Part shown: positions 59,142 to 64,000 of the stretch, in pieces
Layout: every line of letters starts with the position of its first letter
Numbering within the stretch: position 1 is the first letter of the stretch
Assembly (NCBI RefSeq): GCF_041262165.1
Contig: NZ_JBGCBY010000025.1
Coordinates: forward strand, 1-64,000
DNA length: 64,000 nt
DNA from: Streptacidiphilus sp041262165
GTDB taxonomy: Bacteria; Actinomycetota; Actinomycetes; Streptomycetales; Streptomycetaceae
Reading direction: 5' to 3'
Position numbers and translations under genes: made by a program
Notes under the pieces: generated by a model
The model's database searches: none
Told to the model about the DNA's origin: nothing
Seen by the model: the letters and a program-made list of their open reading frames with translations, nothing else

Positions 59142-60308
59142 ATGAGTGCGAGGCCGCTGCTGAACCGCCGTCTGGACGGGATGGGGACCACTATCTTCGC
59201 GGAGATGTCGGCGCTGGCCATCGCGACCGGGTCGATCAACCTCGGGCAGGGCTTCCCCGACACCGACGGACCAGCCGAGATCGCCGAGGCGGCGGTCCGC
59301 GCCATCCGCGCGGGGCACGGCAACCAGTACCCGCCGGGGCCCGGAATCCCCGAGCTGCGCGCCGCCGTCGCCGAACACCAGCAGCGCTTCTACGGCCTCG
59401 CCTACGACCCCGACCGCGAGGTCCTCGTCACCGCGGGCGCGACCGAGGCCATCGCCGCCTCCCTGCTCGCGCTGCTCGAACCCGGCGACGAGGTCATCGC
59501 GTTCGAGCCGTTCTACGACTCCTACGCCGCCTGCATCGCCATGGCGGGAGCCACCCGCGTCCCGCTCACGCTCCGCGCGCCCGACTTCCGGCCCGACCTG
59601 GACGCCCTGCGCGCCGCGATCACCCCGCGCACCCGGCTGCTGCTGCTCAACTCGCCCCACAACCCCACCGGCATGGTCCTCTCACCCGAGGAACTGGGCA
59701 TCATCGCCGAACTCGCCTGCGAGCGCGACCTCCTGGTGGTCACCGACGAGGTCTACGAGCACCTGGTCTTCGACGGTGCCCACCACCCCATCGCCGCCCT
59801 GCCCGGCATGCGCGAGCGCACCGTCTCCATCTCCTCCGCAGGCAAGACCTTCTCCTTCACCGGCTGGAAGGTCGGCTGGGTGACCGCCTCCGCCGAGCTC
59901 GTCGCGGCCGTCCGCACCGCCAAGCAGTACCTGACCTACGTCAGCTCAGGCCCGTTCCAGTACGCCATCGCCGAGGCCCTGCGCCTGCCCGACAGCTACT
60001 TCACCACCCTGCGCACCGACCTGCTCCGCAAACGCGACCTGCTCGCCGACGGCCTGCGCGCCGCCGGGTTCGAGGTCTTCACCCCGCAGGGCACCTACTT
60101 CATCACCACCGACATCGCCCCCTTCGGCGAGAAGGACGGCTACGCCTTCTGCCGCGCCCTCCCCGAACGCTGCGGCGTCGTCGCCGTCCCCAACTCCGTC
60201 TTCTACGACGACCCCGACGCCGGCCGCACCCAGGTCCGCTTCACCTTCTGCAAGAGGGACGACGTACTCCAAGGTGCCAGCACACGGCTCCGACGCCTGG
60301 CGAACTGA
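59142..60308 (+). CDS. Class I/II PLP aminotransferase
   Basis: 388-aa aspartate-aminotransferase-fold enzyme. Seen: INLGQGFPDTDGP, YPPGPGIPELRAAV, VTAGATEAIAASLLAL, NSPHNPTGMVLS, the PLP-binding Lys in SSAGKTFSFTGWKVGW (Lys235) and the C-terminal RFTFCKRDDVL with the carboxylate-binding Arg. Closest in style to the DapC / kynurenine-oxoglutarate transaminase branch used in actinobacteria for N-succinyl-diaminopimelate synthesis; exact substrate unsure. ATG 59142 follows GAAGGAGACGTG. A decayed copy of its middle third lies at 61665-61836. Confidence 0.92.
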   Translation: MSARPLLNRRLDGMGTTIFAEMSALAIATGSINLGQGFPDTDGPAEIAEAAVRAIRAGHGNQYPPGPGIPELRAAVAEHQQRFYGLAYDPDREVLVTAGATEAIAASLLALLEPGDEVIAFEPFYDSYAACIAMAGATRVPLTLRAPDFRPDLDALRAAITPRTRLLLLNSPHNPTGMVLSPEELGIIAELACERDLLVVTDEVYEHLVFDGAHHPIAALPGMRERTVSISSAGKTFSFTGWKVGWVTASAELVAAVRTAKQYLTYVSSGPFQYAIAEALRLPDSYFTTLRTDLLRKRDLLADGLRAAGFEVFTPQGTYFITTDIAPFGEKDGYAFCRALPERCGVVAVPNSVFYDDPDAGRTQVRFTFCKRDDVLQGASTRLRRLAN

Positions 60309-60335
60309 CCACCGGGGCAACTGTTCCCAGTAACT

Positions 60336-61238
60336 TCACAGCTCGGCCTGTTCCCAGGGCAGTGGATCCGGGATGCACCGCCACCACCAACCGCGAAGCG
60401 CGAGGTCCAGACGGGTCAACGAAAGGGCCTCACCCAGTGTTGCTCCCCCGTCCTCGAGAGTGCTGTCCCGGAACACGCCGTCGACCTTGCCCAGAGCCTC
60501 TCTGAGCATTTCCGCAGCCCCGTCATCAAGGCCGCTGATCGCGCTTTCGAGTTCGTCGCGGGTCTCCAGATCCTCGCGGTAGTAGTCGACGGGGTACCAA
60601 CCGTCCGGGGGCCAGTTCGACTTCATACGCGCGGCCAGGGCTTCCCAGGCACCCAGGCGTGTCCGGACGTACCGCTCAATCTCCGGTACCGACTCTCTGC
60701 CGTCAGCAGGAACGGATTCACGCCGCGCCGACAGTCGCACGGCGAGCTCCGCAGCCACCGGAGTGGGCATACGGTGCTCCCGAATCACCTCGGGCTGCGA
60801 CGCCACACGCAGCTGGGGGAGTCCGGATACCTCCCGGCTCACCGCGTCGATCGTGTAGACGAGGTCTTCCTCATCCGACTCATAGACACGCGCCCGAGCG
60901 CGCACGCCGTCGGGCGAGGCGATCCAATAGGCGCTCGGCGGGAAGGGCTGGGCGGGACAGAGCACGCTCTGACCGAGTCCTGCAGCCAGAACGGCAGCAA
61001 GGTCAATCTCCGACACCCGTCCTGACTCCCTGTCGGCGCCGGTGACCTCCAACGCCCAGGTGAGGTCACCGTGCACTTGCTCATATGTGCAACTCAGAAC
61101 AGCATCCCAATTCCGGTCCTCATCGGCATTTGCGTCGGAGACCTCCACCTCTGCGGACGGTACGTCGAAGTACTGGGCCAACGTCGCTGCGAGACGATCC
61201 GGTTCCAACACATCGGTGAGAAAGAGGTTGTACATCAT
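60336..61238 (-). CDS. Immunity-like protein, 300 aa
   Basis: Soluble acidic protein of two parts: an alpha/beta N-domain (LTDVLEPDRLAATLAQYFDV, WDAVLSCTYEQVHGDLTWAL) and a helical C-domain that ends SLTRLDLALRGWWWRCIPDP. The C-terminal pattern (acidic helices, then a tryptophan triplet before CIPDPLPWEQ) recalls immunity proteins of polymorphic toxin loci, but I cannot name a family. ATG 61238 overlaps the stop of the upstream 92-aa gene, so the two are coupled. No toxin gene is visible. Its right flank holds an aminotransferase relic, so the pair was probably inserted. Confidence 0.6.
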   Translation of the reverse strand: MMYNLFLTDVLEPDRLAATLAQYFDVPSAEVEVSDANADEDRNWDAVLSCTYEQVHGDLTWALEVTGADRESGRVSEIDLAAVLAAGLGQSVLCPAQPFPPSAYWIASPDGVRARARVYESDEEDLVYTIDAVSREVSGLPQLRVASQPEVIREHRMPTPVAAELAVRLSARRESVPADGRESVPEIERYVRTRLGAWEALAARMKSNWPPDGWYPVDYYREDLETRDELESAISGLDDGAAEMLREALGKVDGVFRDSTLEDGGATLGEALSLTRLDLALRGWWWRCIPDPLPWEQAEL

Positions 61239-61513
61239 TTGAAGATCCGATTGAAGAGGGCCAGCGCGTTGGCGATGGACTGTGGGTCGTTGGCGAAGTG
61301 GGGCGCACGGGTGAAGGCCGGCACCCGAGCCGGGTCTCCCCCGGCTTTGATGAGCTCCTTCAAGGCCGAGTACGCGTTACGGCTGAGGTCTACTGGCTCG
61401 ACGGCGACCTGCTCGCACTCAGCCCGCAGCCAGACGGACTCCACGTCGCTCTGCCCGGCCGCCCGACGGATCCCAAGGACATCCGCCGGGGATGCTCTGG
61501 GAGCAACTTTCAT
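61235..61513 (-). CDS. Small protein coupled to the immunity-like gene, 92 aa
   Basis: ATG 61513 with GGGAG nine bases upstream; an open frame runs further up but crosses other relics. Seen: SVWLRAECEQVAVEPVDLSR with NAYSALKELIKAGGDPARVP and QSIANALALFNRIFK. A single helical-plus-strand domain, no family recognised. Its stop overlaps the start of the next gene (ATGATG). It could be an antitoxin/immunity partner or a fragment of a larger lost gene. Expression as a pair is the strongest point. Confidence 0.55.
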   Translation of the reverse strand: MKVAPRASPADVLGIRRAAGQSDVESVWLRAECEQVAVEPVDLSRNAYSALKELIKAGGDPARVPAFTRAPHFANDPQSIANALALFNRIFK

Positions 61514-61664
61514 GGACGAAATCTCCCCTCCGCTCCTTGCCAGGGCAACTTTTCTCTTGGAAGTAGGCATGAGGGGCAAGTTTTGAACCATTAGTGCTGC
61601 TGCTGAGTACGCGGAGCTCAAGGAGTGGACCGAAGAAAAGGGGTGGATGAACACGGAGTGAGTG
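61514..61664. other. Junction region with a coding-like fragment
   Basis: The plus strand at 61591-61662 reads SAAAEYAELKEWTEEKGWMN and TE then stop, which looks like the C-terminal end of an unrelated gene. It runs directly into the aminotransferase relic, marking a recombination joint. Confidence 0.35.
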
Positions 61665-61836
61665 GCTTGGGTGACCGCCGCACCCGACCTGCTCGCCGCC
61701 GTCCGCACCGCCAAGCAGTACCTGGCATACGTCAGCTCGGGCCCGTTCCAGTAGGTCGTGGCCGAGGCCCTGCGCCTGCCCGACGCCTACTACACCGACC
61801 TCCGCCGACCTGCTGCGCAAGCGCGACTTGCCCGCG
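61665..61836 (+). pseudogene. Aminotransferase relic (partial copy of 59142-60308)
   Basis: About 170 bp strongly similar to 59873-60045 of the intact gene: GGGTGACCGCC, then the block GCCGTCCGCACCGCCAAGCA, TACGTCAGCTC and GAGGCCCTGCGCCTGCCCGA are shared. The Tyr codon of FQYAIA is TAG here (61752-61754), and a frameshift lies further down. Neither end of the gene is present. The intact copy and this relic flank the 92-aa/300-aa pair in direct orientation. Confidence 0.88.
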
Positions 61837-61841
61837 GCTGG

Positions 61842-62735
61842 TCAGCCCGCGTCGGCTGTCCGTAGACCTCCGATCGGGCGCATCGCGGCTCGCACCTTCG
61901 CCATGCCCCGGGCCGTGGTCGTCTCGCCACCGCCTACCCGCACGGGGGGCGTACCAAGCCCCGCGCAGGATCGGCAGATACCGGCCCGGGGCACTGGATC
62001 GCCACACGCGCCGCACTCGAACCACCTCGTAGTGGGTGCGACGGAAGGTTCGGGCACCGGGGGAAGCTTGCGGACCAGTCGGTCCCGCAACAGCCCGGCG
62101 GCCGAGTGCATTCGCGCCGGCAGGCCCGGCAGCAGGGCCTGGGACAGGTCCGCCTGCGAGCAGCCACGCTCCAACCAGGCGGCGACCAGGGGCGCGAGTT
62201 CGAGTGCCTCGACCGTCCCCAGCCGCAGGCGGGGTTCAGGACGGATCGCCCGGAACAGTACGGCGACGGCCTCGTTCACCGCCGTGCTGGTGGGACCGGG
62301 AGTAGCCCGGTCGCTGCGCGGCTGCCCGACGGTCTGCGATGCGGGGAGGGAGGGTTCTTGTCGGTAGTCCTTTACGGGGTGGCAGTCAGGGTCCCCGGAT
62401 GCCACTGCACCGGAACCCGGACGGGTGAGATCTGGCGCGAGCTGCTGGGGCGTGTCCCACACGTGGGCCTCGCTGATGAACGTCCCATCCGGCTGGCGAA
62501 CCTTGTCCACCCGGTAGTACCCGGCCTGGGTGAGTTCCCTCAACGCGCGGCTGACCGCCAGCCGTCCCTGCGGGCTGCGATCGGCCATCTGGCGGCCGTC
62601 CTCGCGCCAGCCGTCGGGACGCGTAAGGAGGTCCCCGAGCAGGCCACGGGCGGTGTAGGAGAGACGTCGGTCCTGCAGCAGGGCGTTGGGCAGCACGGTG
62701 AAGTGGCGTGCGTGGGCAGTACGATGAATCCGCAT
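61842..62735 (-). CDS. HTH protein with zinc ribbon, replication-initiator-like
   Basis: 297-aa protein. Seen: RHFTVLPNALLQDRRLSYTA and RGLLGDLLTRPDGWREDGRQ, the opening of the winged-helix proteins common in streptomycete plasmids and accessory DNA; HTH with RSPQGRLAVSRALRELTQAG; a middle part rich in Pro/Thr/Ser; and a C-terminal CGACGDPVPRAGICRSC zinc ribbon. ATG 62735 (MRIHRTAHARH) is preferred to an ATG 19 codons upstream. Role: plasmid/element replication or transcription control, not settled. GC normal. Confidence 0.75.
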   Translation of the reverse strand: MRIHRTAHARHFTVLPNALLQDRRLSYTARGLLGDLLTRPDGWREDGRQMADRSPQGRLAVSRALRELTQAGYYRVDKVRQPDGTFISEAHVWDTPQQLAPDLTRPGSGAVASGDPDCHPVKDYRQEPSLPASQTVGQPRSDRATPGPTSTAVNEAVAVLFRAIRPEPRLRLGTVEALELAPLVAAWLERGCSQADLSQALLPGLPARMHSAAGLLRDRLVRKLPPVPEPSVAPTTRWFECGACGDPVPRAGICRSCAGLGTPPVRVGGGETTTARGMAKVRAAMRPIGGLRTADAG

Positions 62736-62869
62736 CGGGAGGTGTTGCTCCTTGTGTCGGACCCCGGGGTGTTGGCGCACCGCCGGGGTCACCTTTTCTG
62801 TTGTCGTTTGACCACGGAACGTAGCAGGAACCCACCCCTGACACGAAGTTGATCAGCTTCGGAGCGCGC

Positions 62870-63865
62870 TCACCCCCGTCCGTACTGTTCGGCGGGGGCG
62901 ATGCTGACGTGGCCGTAGTGGAGCGCTGTTCGGTCGACGAGGGATTCCAGGCGGCGGGAGCGGTCGTCGTCGGGGTCGAGGCTGAGCTGGTGGGCGACGG
63001 TGTCGGCGGGGCGGAGGCCCGCCGTGCGGAGGGTGATCGTGCGTACTCGGGCGCGCTGCAGGCCGAGTTGCTCGTACAGCCGGTACCCGGCAGCGGTCAG
63101 GTCGGGGCTGTGCGCCGTCGGTTCGGCCAGCGCGCGGGTGCGGACCGTCGTCGTGCCGTCGGCGTAGCGGACCGTGAGGGTGAGCGACTGCGCGACCTGC
63201 CCTTCCACGCGGAGTCGGGCTCCCAGATCCCGCGTGGCCGCGAGCACGGCGCTGCGGTGCGAGATCGGGTCGGTCTCGTCGCGCTCGAACCGCCGCTCCG
63301 CGCTGACCGTGCGCAGCGGCAGGCCCGGTACCACCGGGTAGCGGTCGATCCCGTGCGCCCGCTCGTGGAGCAGTCGCCCGGCGTCGGCGCCGAGGATGCG
63401 CTGCAGGGTGCCCATCGAGGTGGCGGCGATCCGGCCGATGCTGGTCAGCCCGTATGTGCCGAGCGTCTTGGCGGTGACGGGTCCGATGTCGGGCAGCGCG
63501 ATCGGGGACTTGTCGGCCAGGAACTCCGTGATGGCGTCCGGGTCGTCGGGCAGCAACCGCACGCCGCCGGGCATGCCGTCCCACGCTGTCATGCGGGCGA
63601 GCATGGGGTTCGGGGCGACGCCGATGGTGGAGTCGGAGCCGTACCGGCCCAGCACCCGCACGCGGATCAGTACAGCCAGATCCTCCACGCTGCGGTTGTG
63701 GTACCGCACCGCGCCGTCGAGGTCGAGCAGCGCGGCATCGGGCGGCAGGGCCTGAACGACCGGAGTGATCTCGTGAAGGACCGTCAGCAGCCGTGCGTAG
63801 GCGTCCTCGCCGAGCAGAAGCCCGGAGGCGGGGTGGAAGTGCACGTACAGCACCGTGGGAGTCAT
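62870..63865 (-). CDS. Degenerate Y-family DNA polymerase (ImuB-like)
   Basis: 331-aa protein covering palm, fingers and little-finger regions of DinB/UmuC polymerases. Seen: opening VLYVHFHPASGLLL in place of the usual VDMDAFFASVE, LLDLDGAVRYHNRSVEDLAV in place of SIDEAFLD, then GVAPNPMLARMTAWDGMPGG, KSPIALPDIGPVTAKTLGTYG (helix-hairpin-helix), GIDRYPVVP and an RVRTITLRTAGL strand. The metal-binding carboxylates are largely lost, as in ImuB, which works as a structural partner of DnaE2 in mutasomes. ATG 63865 overlaps the stop of the gene upstream (ATGA), so the two are coupled. Confidence 0.85.
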   Translation of the reverse strand: MTPTVLYVHFHPASGLLLGEDAYARLLTVLHEITPVVQALPPDAALLDLDGAVRYHNRSVEDLAVLIRVRVLGRYGSDSTIGVAPNPMLARMTAWDGMPGGVRLLPDDPDAITEFLADKSPIALPDIGPVTAKTLGTYGLTSIGRIAATSMGTLQRILGADAGRLLHERAHGIDRYPVVPGLPLRTVSAERRFERDETDPISHRSAVLAATRDLGARLRVEGQVAQSLTLTVRYADGTTTVRTRALAEPTAHSPDLTAAGYRLYEQLGLQRARVRTITLRTAGLRPADTVAHQLSLDPDDDRSRRLESLVDRTALHYGHVSIAPAEQYGRG

Positions 63866-64000
63866 CCGGCGCTCCCGGGCGATGCGTGCCAGAGCCGACG
63901 GGCCGGAGCGGAGCGGTCACCCGCAGGCTGCAGATCGGCCCACGGATGCAGCTCGGCGCCGGTGGTCTCCCGCAGACGGCGCTCGACTGCCGGGCCGACA
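63862..64000 (-). CDS. Partial gene coupled to the Y-family polymerase (C-terminus only)
   Basis: Last 45 codons of a gene that runs off the right edge. Product end: VGPAVERRLRETTGAELHPW, ADLQPAGDRSAPARRLWHAS, then PGSAG and stop TGA overlapping the polymerase ATG. Too short to name; in an ImuA'/ImuB/DnaE2 arrangement this would be the place of the ImuA-like gene, but nothing here shows that. Confidence 0.6.
   Translation of the reverse strand, partial: VGPAVERRLRETTGAELHPWADLQPAGDRSAPARRLWHASPGSAG

Overview
The window looks like a high-GC actinobacterial chromosome, most likely a Streptomycetaceae member (Streptomyces, Kitasatospora or Streptacidiphilus; the genus cannot be resolved by eye). 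Pointers are the GC-rich codon usage, frequent GTG/TTG starts, a 14-bp ParB box (parS, 34894), an HspR-type HAIR operator in front of clpB, a PucR-family regulator and actinobacterial integrase remnants. The parS box suggests, but does not prove, that this stretch lies in the origin-proximal half of a linear chromosome.

Layout. (1) 1-5604 is clearly lower in GC than the rest and is a defence-like island. It holds a translationally coupled three-gene operon (DNA methylase > DUF262 > HEPN nuclease), a YrhB/Imm35-like gene and a Sll1717-type P-loop ATPase. (2) 5600-8060 is a mobile-element graveyard: an IS630 relic, the 3' end of a tRNA-Gly(CCC) gene, a frameshifted tyrosine integrase and an IS110 5' fragment fused onto it. 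(3) 8065-39281 is mostly ordinary chromosome: a HIT-like protein, secreted proteins, a signal peptidase, two polytopic glycosyltransferases, a methyltransferase/TetR divergon with two operators, a molybdenum-related group (PucR, molybdopterin-binding protein, di-Mop), a DsbA/VKOR disulfide pair, pirin, SseB, acyl-CoA dehydrogenase, M18 aminopeptidase, an NHL-thioredoxin protein and a large beta-helix surface protein. (4) 39553-45204 is a second accessory stretch. It holds a frameshifted HTH-TPR regulator, small coupled ORFs, a second, inverted tRNA-Gly 3' fragment, an XRE/ImmA pair, a 54-aa gene, a DUF3892 gene and a duplicated 5' fragment of the NHL-thioredoxin gene. (5) 45267-60308 is chromosomal again: UBP zinc finger, penicillin acylase, LURP-one, clpB, YbjN, a Ser/Thr kinase, an N-6 methylase-like protein, a lipoprotein and an aminotransferase. 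(6) 60336-64000 holds a coupled pair that resembles an immunity cassette, a relic copy of the aminotransferase, an HTH protein and a degenerate Y-family polymerase.

The most promising system is the methylase/DUF262/HEPN operon at 91-3220. It has a GmrS-like sensor domain, a separate RNase-like effector and a DNA methylase that could mark self, all joined by overlapping start and stop codons. The paired, inverted tRNA-Gly 3' fragments about 36 kb apart show that the same integration target was used on both sides of the central block.
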